Part shown: in pieces, positions 15,801 to 25,798 of the stretch
How the letters are laid out: each line of letters starts with the position of its first letter
Numbering within the stretch: the first letter of the stretch is position 1
Source: Lamellibrachia satsuma
Taxonomy: Eukaryota; Annelida; Polychaeta; Sabellida; Siboglinidae
DNA length: 64,000 nt
Direction of reading: 5' to 3'
Assembly (NCBI GenBank): GCA_033239005.1
Contig: BSQZ01000130.1
Coordinates: 195,001 to 259,000, forward strand
Notes under the pieces: generated by a model
What the model was told of the DNA's origin: nothing
The model's database searches: none
The model's input: the letters and a program-made list of their open reading frames with translations, nothing else
Made by a program: the position numbers and the translations under genes

Positions 15801-18800
15801 GGAATAACATGCTGATGAATAAGACCGCAATTGAATGTTGGAATAATCTAAAATATGAAATTGAGAGTATCATCGATAAATTTGTTCCATTCCGAAAACA
15901 AGGAAAACGGTGTAGTAAGAAACACTTGTCAAAAGAGGCTATTAGAAAAATAATGCTAAAACAAACTATGTGGAGGGTTTATAGGCGTACCAGAAAGGAA
16001 GAAGACTATGCAAAATACAAAGAGGCACTTAATGCAGCTACAACTGAAATCAGACAATCTAAAAGAAGCTATGAGCAAAAACTGGCATGTAACATAAAAC
16101 ATGACAGCAAGAGTTTTTATGCATATGTCAGGAGTAAACAAAACGTACAAGACAAGGTTGGACCTCTAGAAGACAGTGCTGGAAATATAATATCACAGGG
16201 GTTTTTAATGGCGGAAGACCTAAATGGTTACTTCAGTTCAGTGTTTACCAAAGAAGATATTAGTTCATTACCAGTTGCTGATGCTAAATTTCAGAGGGCT
16301 AAATCTGAATATTTAGGACCGTTAGTTGTAACTCCAGAATTGGTAGCTAAGAAAATAAAGGAAATGAAGGATAACAAATCACCGGGAGTGGATGGGATTC
16401 CTCCAAAATTACTAATGGAAACAATAGATCAAATCAGTAGACCACTTGCAAGAGTATTCAACTTGTCATTAAAAGAGGGAGTTGTTCCGTTTGAATGGAA
16501 AGAAGCAAACATTATACCATTATTTAAAAAGGGTTCGAGAAATAAGTCAGAGAATTACAGACCAGTAAGTTTAACGTCAGTGATTTGTAAATTATTAGAA
16601 ATGTTAATTAAAGACCATATGGTGGACTTCCTCGTTAAGCATAAATTATTAAATTCATCTCAACATGGATTCCTTAAAGCGAGGTCATGCTTAACAAATA
16701 TGTTATGTTTTTTGGAAGAAATCACTAAGTGGATAGACGTGGGATCGCCAGTAGATATTATCTACTTAGATTTTCAGAAAGCTTTTGACAAAGTGCCACA
16801 TCAAAGATTGCTACTTAAATTAAAAGCCCATGGTATCGGGGATAGCATAACTGACTGGATAGAACAATGGCTGACTGACAGAAGACAACGAGTTGTAGTA
16901 GATGGAGAAGTTTCAAATTGGAAATCGGTTTTGAGTGGGGTACCTCAAGGATCAGTATTAGGACCTATATTATTCTTAATTTATATCAATGACTTGGACG
17001 ACAGTATAACAAGTAACGTACTGAAATTTGCGGATGACACAAAACTGTTTAGAACGGTTAATACTGATGGTGATAAACAACATTTACAAAACGATCTAGA
17101 CAGATTAGTGAAATGGTCTGAGAAATGGCAGATGCTGTTCAATTTTGGGAAATGTAAATGCCTACATACAGGACATGGGAACTTGAATGTAAACTATAAA
17201 ATGGGAGATACTGTTGAAAGTTTCAGAGCAGTGTGCTATTGCAGCTTCAAAGGGTAATCAAATTCTTGGATTGATTAGAAGAAACATAACATACAAGGGA
17301 AAAAAGTTAATTATACCTCTTCATAAAGCAATAGTTAGACCTCATTTAGAATACTGTATACAAGCATGGAGACCAAATCGTAAGAAGGATATAGATACGC
17401 TTGAACGCATACAAAGGAGAGCAACTAAAATGATTCCAGAACTTAGAGACCTTAGTTATGAAGAACGCCTGAAAGAATGTGGTTTAACAACTCTAGAGAC
17501 AAGGAGGTTAAGAGGAGATCAGATTGAAGTTTTTAAGATATTGAAAGGGTATGAAAATATTGATAGAAATATGTTTTTCTCACTCAAGAAGGATAGCAGA
17601 ACTAGAGGACATGAGGTAAAATTAGTAAAGGATCAATGTAGATTGGACATCAGGAAGCACTCGTTCTCACATAGGACAATAAATGAATGGAACAAATTGT
17701 CTACAGATTGTGTAACTGCTAGCAGCGTGAATATGTTTAAAAACAAGGTTGACACATATATCAGGAGGGCGGGTTATAAGTAGGTGAACATTGTTGGACT
17801 CTCGATAAGCCAATGGCTTCCTTGTCCACTTGCCGTCTGGGCCTTTGGCTTGGATGGCAAATCTTGTTAAATCTTGTTGACTGTTTGTTGTTTAATTTCC
17901 ATGTTTGTATTCGAACATCATGTTCACGTTGCATGCTGAACGGTAAGGTCAATATTAATTAAACTATAACGGCCAAATCATATTAAAACTAAATTCCGTT
18001 CACTAAGACACACTTGTAAGGTAATTTGTTTAGAAACTGTGCGATTATGTTTCAGACTGTAACAGCAACTGGACTTTGGTGTACGAAAACAACCAAGACG
18101 GTGTCGCCGTCTATGGGACACTAGACGACTTACGGCAGACGCTGAATTCTGGCGGTTTGGTTCGTGTCTACTTTGAGGGACTAGACACCGCTTCTGATGT
18201 GCATCGTCTTCACGTGATCACACCGAATCACGTGTGCGCAGAGCTGCCGAAGCGAATCCGCTACTGGAAAACGAATGATGAATCAGCGGACAGCAACGCC
18301 TACTGGTCACTTGCAATGGCGTGCACTTCCGGTCATTTTGAGGAACTGCGTAAGTACGTAGGCACTGGACTTTCTGAAGCGACAGGGGTAACGTTCACTG
18401 GAGCACGCTGGTACGTCAAGTACCATTCCATGAGCAGCATGGCGTTACGTGATTCGACTAGACTACGCATGCTCGTCGCCAATGGTTACCCTGTGCTGGG
18501 TGTCACAACCGACGAGAAACACACTGAAGTTATACCGCTGCAGACCGTGTCTGATGCTTGCAGTGCCTGCGTGTTCGGGCAGGCGGTCGATGCAATCGAG
18601 CTGAGAAATTGTTCCGGGGACCGGTGCGAGTTCCGACAGCCAGACTCGTTCTGGGTAAGTCAGCAGATGACGCCCGCTGGCCACATTCGGACGACGCGTA
18701 GGAAGATCGACGACTTTGGCAGACTTTCGTCTTCAGACCGTGACGGGAACATCGACTGGTTCGCTGATACGTGTTGGCGCCTCGTGTACACGCAGAACAG

Positions 18801-19524
18801 CAGCGGACAGTCAGTATTCGGGAACCTGTCGAACCTCCTCGACGCTATCAGGGACGGACACCGGGTCCGCGTCCAGATATCGGCACTGGACGCCATCACG
18901 GCAGAAGCGGATGCGATCCGAGTGCGAGACGATCACGCCGATGCACTACTGCTACACGTGGTGACCGACGACGGAACGAAGACGCCGACAAATATAAGCA
19001 TGGCGTCCGAGGGTCAGACACACCGAGCTTGGTTCATGGTTTCCACAACCGGAGATGTTCTAGTAAGACGGGTCAACATGGCTTCCACTCCGCCAACGCA
19101 GCACGCCGACACTGTCATAGACAGTGAAGTCAGCTGGTTCATAGACACACGACCGTGGGAGCGCGTTTGTGCAACTAACGCCAGTGACAACGCGACCGCC
19201 GGCGACTCTACCCAGTTAGTGTCGGCTGTGCGTAGCGGTGCGGCCGTGCGCCTCCTGATTACCAAAGGGGTCAACGACACGGAGCTCCTGAGCGCGAAGT
19301 ATCTGCTGGTGCGACATGAAGTCGTTATCGCCGAGAACTCGGTCAGCGTCTGCACTGTTCCGATCGACGGCGCCGGCATCGCGTTTTGTGACAATCCGTC
19401 GTGGCGATTCACGCGCGTGACGAGCGAAGGGGATTACACAGAGGAAGACTGGGCGTGCTGCGGTCACGAGAGGCTAGGCGGAAACTCAACGACCTATCCC
19501 GTCGACTGGTTTGTCTCATACTAG
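9816..19524 (+). CDS. Secreted protein: signal peptide, two CBM14-like domains, three novel C-terminal modules (5 exons)
   Basis: Hand-built model with exons 9816-9888, 11539-11647, 12767-12867, 13717-13926 and 18056-19524, giving 1962 nt or 653 residues. Intron phases agree at every junction (1, 2, 1, 1). Residues 1-20 are a signal peptide (MWKFMC, then a hydrophobic run, ending near RTNA). Two cysteine-rich domains follow, about residues 25-95 and 96-165, each with the peritrophin-A/CBM14 spacing of six cysteines plus one extra Cys in a QSCRGC motif. The last 489 codons form three homologous modules of unknown family. The protein is probably extracellular and may bind chitin or another glycan; that function is inferred from the CBM14-like domains only. 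I chose the ATG at 9816 because it opens the signal peptide; an upstream in-frame start would bury it. AATAAA lies at 19731. A LINE fills most of intron 4. Confidence 0.75.
10085..10570 (-). pseudogene. Decayed CR1/L2-like LINE fragment in intron 1 of the CBM14 gene
   Basis: Minus-strand pieces read EKDLGVTTSADAKASEQC (10170-10250) and, after a gap, a damaged GVPxGSVxG box and SNVLPFANDTK, where the catalytic FADD has become FAND. Frames shift and stops intervene. The EKDLGV motif is the segment missing from the element at 13970-17885. Confidence 0.6.
10571..11538. other. Intron 1 sequence of the CBM14-module gene
   Basis: AT-rich, no exon or repeat that I can support beyond the LINE remnant upstream. 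Confidence 0.4.
11539..11647 (+). CDS. Exon 2: first half of CBM14-like domain 1
   Basis: Acceptor TTATAG precedes 11539 and donor ACAG|GTTGG follows 11647. The exon reads ELCVTTGDQCVNSCDGL and on to QSCRGCHIYSTC, matching exon 4 almost position by position (ELCITTGPGC, QSCRGCHVFASC). It ends in phase 2 inside the domain. Confidence 0.75.
12767..12867 (+). CDS. Exon 3: second half of CBM14-like domain 1
   Basis: Acceptor CCCAG, donor AGAG|GTAAGG. Reads NLYDIRPCATGLLWNNVN then KTCDWASNSCKPCRG, the classical C-x-gl-x-w/f-x-C-DW-x-C end of a peritrophin/CBM14 domain. Phase 2 in, phase 1 out. Confidence 0.75.
13717..13926 (+). CDS. Exon 4: complete CBM14-like domain 2
   Basis: Acceptor TTTCAG, donor AGAG|GTGTGT. 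One 210-nt exon holds the whole domain that exons 2 and 3 share between them: SCAGLPNGNYQSCRGC, FASC, RRPC, LVWND, KKCDWKSHTCKSC. Duplication of the domain with loss or gain of the internal intron explains the difference. Confidence 0.78.
13989..14960 (+). CDS. LINE ORF1 with SGNH-hydrolase-like domain
   Basis: 323 residues, intact. The first 130 are a low-complexity basic region built from repeats of ETGGKEKGV/ETGGKTTGV type, probably nucleic-acid binding. Residues about 138-315 resemble the SGNH esterase found in ORF1 of CR1/L2-group LINEs: the nucleophile block is FVGDSIV, followed by VHVGTNN (Gly/Asn block) and KDGLHLSGKG with the catalytic Asp-x-x-His. A lipid or membrane role has been suggested for such ORF1p; the call rests on these motifs. 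Confidence 0.75.
   Translation: MAMVGREQGSCASSSGGGTVDDKVEKDTRDARESSPQPGRKLRGGKVTGHRETGRKETGRKGTGGKTTRVKERGVGETGGKEKGVGETGGKTTGVKERGVAETGGKEKGVGETGGKGSGQNVMEGIERKSYSAAVIEGVRKRARVFVGDSIVRKTDRVLNKGDDVVVCLPGAKIEAITERVKNIVGSGKGGSVLVHVGTNNVEREGTTAIVRKYRQLVRTLKQTRVEQVILSGILPVMGRRGHKYRNCWGMAINMLVQRLCREEEVGFVDLWGSFVGRADMYMKDGLHLSGKGVAVFADKLSAAVDSDLGTMTNIFGSKHSLN
14983..17257 (+). pseudogene. LINE ORF2 (AP endonuclease and reverse transcriptase), broken
   Basis: The N-terminal frame 14983-15273 reads CLNARSIVNKKNEL, IGITESW and RGGGV, the start of an AP-type endonuclease. It stops at a frameshift near 15265, and the frame then continues through GLVYRSPN and MGDFNHG (15467 on). RT motifs follow: KSPGVDGIPPKLL, NYRPVSLTS, QHGFLKARSC, the catalytic YLDFQKAFDKVP, SGVPQGSVLGP, and FADD with two catalytic Asp. 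Near 17210 the frame is lost where other copies have an EKDLGV motif, which suggests an internal deletion of a few tens of bases. The tail continues at 17214-17783 in another frame. Confidence 0.85.
17214..17783 (+). pseudogene. LINE ORF2 C-terminal part, separated by deletion/frameshift
   Basis: Reads KVSEQCAIAASKGN, LGLIRRNITYKGKK, PHLEYCIQAW, ERIQRRATKM and ends NKVDTYIRRAGYK. This is the usual thumb and C-terminal segment of CR1/L2-group ORF2. It should be continuous with the RT at 15467-17257 but lies in a different frame. Confidence 0.85.
18056..19524 (+). CDS. Exon 5: three tandem modules of unknown family
   Basis: Acceptor TTTCAG in phase 1; 489 codons and a TAG stop. Three modules of about 130-220 residues share a plan. 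Each opens with W-x-x-V-x-x-x-N then G-x-x-x-x-L-x-x-x-[LIV]-x-x-G-x-x-VR[VL] (LVYENNQDG, LVYTQNSSG, RVCATNASD). Each has a later W/TSxG stretch (QMTPAGHIRTTRRK, MVSTTGDVLVRR, RVTSEGDYTEED), and each closes with D/S-WF-[AIV] (IDWFAD, VSWFID, VDWFVSY). Cysteines are present, as expected for an extracellular protein. The exon is visibly GC-richer than its surroundings. I do not recognise the family. Confidence 0.75.
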
Positions 19525-19730
19525 ATGCTAACGAAACTCGACAAAGATGCTGGGGAAATGTGTGAAAGACACTGGAAGCGCGGCAGTTTCTTCGTAGATT
19601 GCTTGTAATTTTTTGGCATATTACGTAGCAAAAATACGTCATGGAGTCTTAATTTGCACAAAGGCAGTTTGAAATGTGCACATCACTAATATTTATCATC
19701 TTGGCTATGATGGGTTCAGAGTAAGGCTCA

Positions 19731-19736
19731 AATAAA
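19731..19736 (+). terminator. Polyadenylation signal AATAAA of the CBM14-module gene
   Basis: Canonical AATAAA about 207 nt after the stop codon, in the gene's orientation. Confidence 0.5.
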
Positions 19737-19779
19737 CAGGGAAGAATATCACTGCGACAAAGAGGAACATTATTGAAAC

Positions 19780-20310
19780 ACATAAATCTGACATTACAAT
19801 AAAATTGGTCGGAACACACATTTAAAATAGGCCCAACAAATTCACCTACCTGGGGAGTGTGATAACAAACCATAGGGAATTTAGATAAGAACAACAATAC
19901 CACAAGAGACAGCTTCATTCAACATTCAACGAAAATGAAGATCTCAAAGGTTATATATTTGTTGATGTAAGAATATGAAAGCTCTAGCACACATGCAATA
20001 TAAAATAAACTGTACTAATTAGAGAAAAATGGCTTCGAACAATAATAGGAGCATATTGGAAAGAACAAAAAAGAACCGAAGTAATAAAATATTACTGTCA
20101 AGAGGGTTATAGATCCACAACCATAATAAAGAAGATCTGGACACACTTGGACCATGTGGTGAGATTTACACCAGAGAGACTCCCTAAAGCAACGCATAAC
20201 CGGAATGCATCTCGAAACTGAGAACGGGGAATTCCTCAACAAAACTTGGAAGAACGCTAAAAATATAATAAAAGGCTGTAAACATCGACACACTAGACGG
20301 AGTGTCTGGT
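19780..20310 (+). pseudogene. Decayed RTE-like LINE fragment
   Basis: Plus-strand translation recalls YLGSVIT, YxSxxTH, WLRTIIGAYWKEQKR and WTHLDHVVR, the order seen in the intact C-terminal region at 63114-63980. Many stops and frame changes. Confidence 0.45.
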
Positions 20311-20852
20311 GCAGCTGCGGACAGACGAATGTAGAGTTTTCACACTGTGTTTAGCCCATGGCTCAAGGGAATAGAAGAAAAACTTACTAGATCAAATGGT
20401 CGTTTTATTGTTTTCCTCTCCTCCCTTTGTTTGCTTTGTAGGCAGGTACAAACAGTATGTACTAATGGAACTGTGCTTATTCGCACATGTTGATTCTCAG
20501 TGGTATTGCGTAGATTACCAAAAAGTGCGGAATAGTGAATTCCCGGGGGGGTACTCCCTATATTGGGGTTTACAAATGCCCCTGTTATTGACAATTTTTC
20601 TCTCTCAGTCCGAAGAAAAAAAAATTATTTTCTCTCTTTGTGCCCCAATTAAACCTGAAAATTCTCTGTTTCATCGAAGAGGAAATTTCCCAATGAAAAT
20701 GTTCCACCCGGGCTTACCTTACGCTTATAGATATTAGATAAATTGCTCTCTTGGTGACCCTAAATTTCTTGATTTCTCTCTCTGTATGTGCTCAATGGGG
20801 CTCTGGTGGCACCCACCCTGTGCCGTCCGATACCGTCTCTATCTCATAAAGT

Positions 20853-21358
20853 TTACATGTAAACTAGTGCCTTGTCTAGGAATTGATGTTGCCTGTGTAG
20901 CCTGGATTGTATTGTTTCGAAATCGACGTCCTGTGACATCTTATAAAATATGGTTGCCAGGGAAACTGTCGTATGTTTAAGTTCCACGAGGATCTGTAAG
21001 AGCTCTTCATATTCTGCGAGGTTCAGTTTGTCAACTGGCAGTCGCTCTATGTCCAGCACCGTATATTTCTCAAGTAGTTTATCTCACAGATCACCTTGTA
21101 CTACGTTTTCTCGTGCTTCATCTAGAAAGTGTTGTTCACCTTGTGTCTGGAATCGCAGTGTGCGTTTTTTCAGGTGGAGCGTTTTTAATATCGGGGAAAG
21201 TATTTTCGCAGAGTCTTCGCCCAAGGGAATGTCTAACAACACTAAATTTATAGTGACTAAGGGCATCATCGAACATGCCAAGTTCATGAGTCTCTGCCAC
21301 ATCTCTAAATAGTTATTGTCGATCAACTCCTGCCCAGGCGGTCGCTGCATAGCCAACC
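20853..21358 (-). pseudogene. Unrecognised coding relic, one in-frame TGA
   Basis: Same-frame minus-strand segments 21084-21358 and 20853-21059, separated by a TGA, give about 166 residues with natural composition (LEMWQRLMNLACSMM, LKTLHLKKRTLRFQ, LNLAEYEELLQILVEL, SRLHRQHQFLDKAL), helix-rich. A TTTTGTAG acceptor-like site precedes it. No family recognised. Confidence 0.35.
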
Positions 21359-21454
21359 TACAAAAGATATAACCACTATGTCAATTGCACCTCTGTCTCT
21401 GTCTGTATACGTATGTCTGTGTCCCTCGCTTTATCGTTGAATCTATGTATACCA

Positions 21455-21487
<33 letters not shown>

Positions 21488-21640
21488 GCGTGTGCGTGCG
21501 TGTTTGTGTGCGTGTTTGTGTGCGTGTGCGTGTGCGTGTGCGTGTTTGTGTGCGTGTGCGTGTGTTTGTGTGCGTGCGTGCGTGCGTGCGTGCGTGCGTG
21601 TGCTGCACGTGTATGCATGTGTTTGTGTGTGTATGTGTGT
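21455..21640. repeat. (TG)n microsatellite with TGCG/TTTG variants
   Basis: Pure TG start, then TGCGTG and TTTGTG units. No coding value. Confidence 0.97.
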
Positions 21641-21659
21641 CACGCGTTATGACAGTGTC

Positions 21660-23359
21660 ACCAAACCATTCTGCTACCTACCGCATTAGCGAAACATGTT
21701 TTACGGAACGAGCCGCCCGCCTCACTCTGTGCACCCCAACCTCTGATAAGAAGTTGTACTGGAATATACAAACAACAGTTGTGACAAACGCAAAGAAGGT
21801 CGCTTGTGTATTACTGAGTTCGGATGTTATAATTTCAGTACAAAGGGGTGATCAGTGAAACGTTCGTTGTGTAAACTTTGTTACGTCACTAAAAAGTTGT
21901 GTTGATAATCTTACTATATCGATCAACTGTCACATTAACGTAGCATGTCCCTTGAAATTAAATATATTAGTAAAAACAGTATACATTAAAAAATATACAA
22001 CCCACCGAATCAGCAATTTCGACGTACAATACATGTCACTAACTGTACTGTTCTGAATAATAAGATTCAGTGACTTGTCAATCCTAGTTTATGTGTGTGA
22101 GTAGGTAGATCCTCACCGGACACATACGCATTGGTTATTGTACTCAAGGCTGAGTACCCTAAATGTATGTTTTGATACACCACGTAGTGCATGTTTTGTT
22201 ATAAGCTAATGTCGATCGACTGGAACAAATGCTTTTGAAACATCTTCAAACGAGATATGGACCGGTGAACCATGCTTAGTGTAAAACCTTAATAATTTTT
22301 TAAACACACACAGCTCAGCCCCATGCTCAGGCTTTTGTTCAAGCTGATTTAGCGCAAGTTTGCAAGTAAGCATCCACACGACTGAGTAATACAGCTTCTA
22401 CAATATTGGAATGTATGATAGAATGACATATATGCTTGTACATGTGTTTGTCGTTTACAAGTGTATGCCTACTATGATAACCGCTACAACCACATACGCC
22501 TTGATTGCTTTTGGCATGAAAACATGCCCCAGAATAAAAAAAATAAAAATAAAAAAAATATATATATATATGTATATATATATTTGGTCGATTCTCATGC
22601 ATGAAACGTCGTCATTTCCAATTATTGATGAGATGGACCTAAGGTGTATATGAGGGTAGAAGTGTAGTAGTTGACAGCTTTCTGCACATATATAAACGTG
22701 TCCTTATCTATCACGACAAACCCAGTGTCTGGAGCTTAATAATGGGTAATCTGTGACATATTTTGCCAATTTAATTTTACTTTGCGTTTATAAATCATAA
22801 ATCAATTATGACAATTACTACAAATAACCATACATAACTTGTCCATATCGTGCATGCATGTCCTGAGGCTTGCATAGCGTGCATGCATGTCCTAAGGCTT
22901 GCATAGCGTGGTAACATTTAGTCCTAGCCAAGAACGGGCAATTTTCGTTGATTGTTTTGGTTTGGAAAATTCTTAATTGTTACGAACGGTTTTCAAAAGA
23001 AATTCTGTTTTGAAGTAATAAATATTTAAATTAGTTGTCATTAATCAGGTATTTTTATGCGCTGCAAGGTGTACTTTCCGAATATGAAAAGGATAATTCG
23101 CTAAAATTGCTAGTTTGGTTTTATGGCCATATATAAAAACAATAACTACGTCTGGCTGAGACAACTGGTTATGCACGTTTTCCGTTGCTTCAACTTGCCT
23201 TTCTGTAGGTATGCAAATTAGTGTGATATGTTATAGTGCCTAATAACTGTTTGGCGCTTACTGGTGACTTATTTTCGTTGTACCAGCGCCCATAGCGACC
23301 AGTCTAGAACTACTTTTCGTAAAAACAACTTCCAAAAAAACTCCTGACGGACCTTCCAG
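21660..23359. other. Gene-free AT-rich DNA
   Basis: Only short frames. CGTGCATGCATGTCCT...GGCTTGCATAG is tandemly repeated at 22850-22910, and a short TATATA run lies near 22560. Confidence 0.45.
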
Positions 23360-23949
23360 TTGCGCATACGCAACATGTCTTCCTGTGATTTGCGTGTTAA
23401 AAACGTCTGTTATCGCCCAGTGCGTGTATCCGGTTGCGCATGCGGAACCACTCACTTCCCGAAATGGTATCTTCTAGGGGAAACATATGCGACCTATTGA
23501 GCATAACAAAAAACCGCCGACATGCCATCACATGAAATTGCTACCCTTAGGGCCACTGGCGGTTTTCGGAGCCACTTTTAGTTGTGCATGCGCAACGTGG
23601 CCACTAGATAACTTCCGAGAACGGTTTCTTGTAGTTGGGTATGCTAGTGTGTGAAGCAATTTTAGGTATACATATGTTTGCAAAATAAAAGGTAGTCGGG
23701 TAGGTAGGCAGAGAGGCAGGTAGACAGATAGGTAGGTAGGTAGGTAGACAGGCGAGTATATATAGGTTGTCAGGTAGGTAGATAGACATACATGCATGTA
23801 TGTTTTACTAACATACACAACTATTGCAATACTTATCCTACACATATACGGTGTATAATAGCACTGGTCTGTAAATTTAAACAGTGTGCTCCACCAGTAA
23901 AATATATATATATTAAAACACATGCCAGTTCCAGTTGCGCATGCGCAAC
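23360..23949. promoter_or_regulatory. Four NRF1-like palindromes
   Basis: GTTGCGCATACGCAAC (23360), GTTGCGCATGCGGAAC (23433), GTTGTGCATGCGCAAC (23581) and the perfect GTTGCGCATGCGCAAC (23934), each near the NRF1 consensus YGCGCAYGCGCR. Two share a flank (CGTGGCCACTA and ACTTCC), so they come from one repeated module. The last three recur about 2396 bp further on. Confidence 0.5.
23695..23790. repeat. (AGGT/AGAC)n tetranucleotide tract
   Basis: GTAGGTAGGCAG and TAGGTAGGTAGG units within the 2.4-kb duplicated unit; repeated at 26091-26186. Confidence 0.85.
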
Positions 23950-24054
23950 GTGGCCACTACATGACTTCCTAGTGAGCAGAGTCTCCCAGGATAAAAAGGA
24001 AAATGCCAGAATCTTCTAGAAGACATTTCAACCTTTATAATATACTACGAAATA

Positions 24055-24915
24055 TTAATTTGCAAAGTCCTGATTGCACATATCGATCACTGTCGGCGAT
24101 GCAGCAAGGAGAATGCATTGCCCTTGAAAGGGAAGTCTAGGATTTCGCAATGTGGGAGATGAAGGCCAAGGGGGGGACACGCTATCCGTGCTACCACGCC
24201 TACCATGTAGTGGCAGGTTACATACGAACAAATAAAACAGTTAAGTCAGAGGCAATGGCAATTGCCCAATGCCCCTCCCCCTTAAATACGACACCGGAAC
24301 TTAACCACTCTGTGATCCACGACATCGCCTCGTTCTTAGAAACCATTTTTAGACGCATCTGAACAGTTGCTATTTCCGGATATACGGCGCTATATAAATA
24401 AAGGTTATTATTATATTATATTACATTATATTATATTGTGTTGTATTGTATTGTATTACATTACATTATAGTTTATTATAATCATGTCATAATTACCCGC
24501 ATACACAAAAATGCAGGTTGTTATTGTTACAACATTAATGTGGATGAGGCATCAAACGTAATTTCTTCATTTCACCTTCAATAATATACTAGGACATATT
24601 TAACTGTTACAAATAATATCATCGTCATTTGTAAAGTCCTGACTGCACACAGCAATCACTGTCGGCGATGCAGTAATGATAATGCACTGCCCTTGACAGG
24701 GGAGTCTAACAGTGGAGTATCTCGCAAAGTGAGAGGCCAAGAGGCGCACGCTTTAGCTTACCAATCTACCATGTAGTGGCGCAATAGCTTACATACGAAA
24801 AACGAAAAACGCAATAGGTTACATACGAGGGCAACTGCCCAATGTCCCGCCCCATTAAATGCGGCACTGGAGCTTAAAGACTCTGTGGTCCACGCCATCG
24901 CCTCGTTCTTAGATA
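24055..24915 (+). repeat. Pair of diverged roughly 300-bp repeats inside the duplicated unit
   Basis: 24055-24330 and 24637-24915 share AAGTCCTGA[TC]TGCACA, CACTGTCGGCGATGCAG, TGCCCTTGA and CGCCTCGTTCTTAGA, with clear divergence. The same pair recurs at 26450-27340. The first copy ends in GCGCTATATAAATAAAGG plus a TTATT-rich tail, in SINE/L2 style. Confidence 0.7.
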
Positions 24916-24920
24916 CCAGT

Positions 24921-25790
24921 ACTCTTGAGTGCCGAATAAACGTATAGGCGAAATAGCAGTATAGGGTGGCAAATCGATCCAATTTAATAATAGTATAGTG
25001 CCGAATAACAGTATAGGGGGGCAAATTGTTCAAAACAAATAATAGTACAGTGCAAACAAATAACTAGTATATTTGTCTTTTTAGCGCCGAAGCAATTTTT
25101 TTTACTCGACGCGAAGCTAAGGCGTCCCTAGAAAACTACGCGGATCGCCTGTATTTTGTGTTATTTTTTGCCGAATATGTATAAACTTTGTGCTTATTCG
25201 TGTCACCGCAGATATAGTAACCGCATTTTATATCTGTAAAAAACCGGGGAATTGTCCATTTTAAATGGACATTAAAGTTTAATTGAATTGAATACGCAAG
25301 CCCGTTGGAGTTTCAGGGGAAACCGCCACCAGCCGGTTACGACCGGTTTGAGGCGCTGCGCAAGGCGGCCAATTACGGTCGGTTTATGCAATGATCAAGG
25401 CGTTTAAACTAATAATATACCATGTCGTGCTCCCGAGAACTAATGATTGTGATGGATTCATCTAATCATGGAATGCTAACGGTCTAGGATCCTCAGAAGC
25501 ACGGGATCCCGTTAAATTCACGACTGTCGTTAGAAAGGATGAAAGCCGTCAGAGGGAGCCACATACAAATCTAGTTGGGAGCAAGTGATTTTAGCGCGAG
25601 CAGTAAACCGCTCCGTGGATGATTGATTAGCGCTAGCTATAGGGAGTGAGAGGGATTGCTCTCCTAAAAAATTATGCCCTGCATAATTTGCCACGATTAG
25701 TATCGTGTATAGTGCCAAATAAGGTGCATAGAGGGCGGCATTTTTCATCAAATAAATACGCGTATAGGGACGCTTATTCGGCACTCGAGT
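24921..25790. mobile_element. 870-bp non-autonomous DNA element (MITE-like), first copy
   Basis: Imperfect terminal inverted repeats: ACTCTTGAGTGCCGAATAAA at the left, and ACTCGAGTGCCGAATAAGCG when the right end is inverted. Related AGTGCCGAATAACAG and AGTGCCAAATAAGGTG blocks lie inside as subterminal repeats. No transposase ORF. Confidence 0.6.
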
Positions 25791-25798
25791 AATTTTGG

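Larger units (their letters stand above)
13970..17885 (+). mobile_element. Nearly full-length CR1/L2-like non-LTR retrotransposon in intron 4
   Basis: Contains an SGNH-type ORF1 and an endonuclease-RT ORF2, and ends in the short direct repeat AAATCTTGTT x2 (about 17858-17880), as CR1-group elements do instead of poly(A). It lies in the same orientation as the host gene. Two visible lesions in ORF2 (a frameshift near 15265 and a deletion with frame change near 17210) make it inactive. Target-site duplication was not identified, so the boundaries are approximate. Confidence 0.8.
23403..25798. repeat. First copy of a 2.4-kb tandem segmental duplication
   Basis: Starts ACGTCTGTTATCGCCC and ends GAGTAATTTTGGA. 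The next 2.4 kb repeats it with only a few differences noticed (one A lost in a poly(A) run near 23996, a C/T change near 24648, and a 29-bp expansion in copy 2). It holds an AGGT-rich microsatellite, NRF1-like palindromes, an older pair of diverged roughly 300-bp repeats and an 870-bp inverted-repeat element. Confidence 0.95.

Noticed and set aside
18660..19467. Overlapping ORFs on both strands inside the last CBM14-gene exon
   Set aside because: Shadows of a GC-rich coding exon whose own frame is open for 489 codons with internal repeats.
21376..21858. Cys-Val and His-Thr repeat frames
   Set aside because: Translations of a (TG)n tract.
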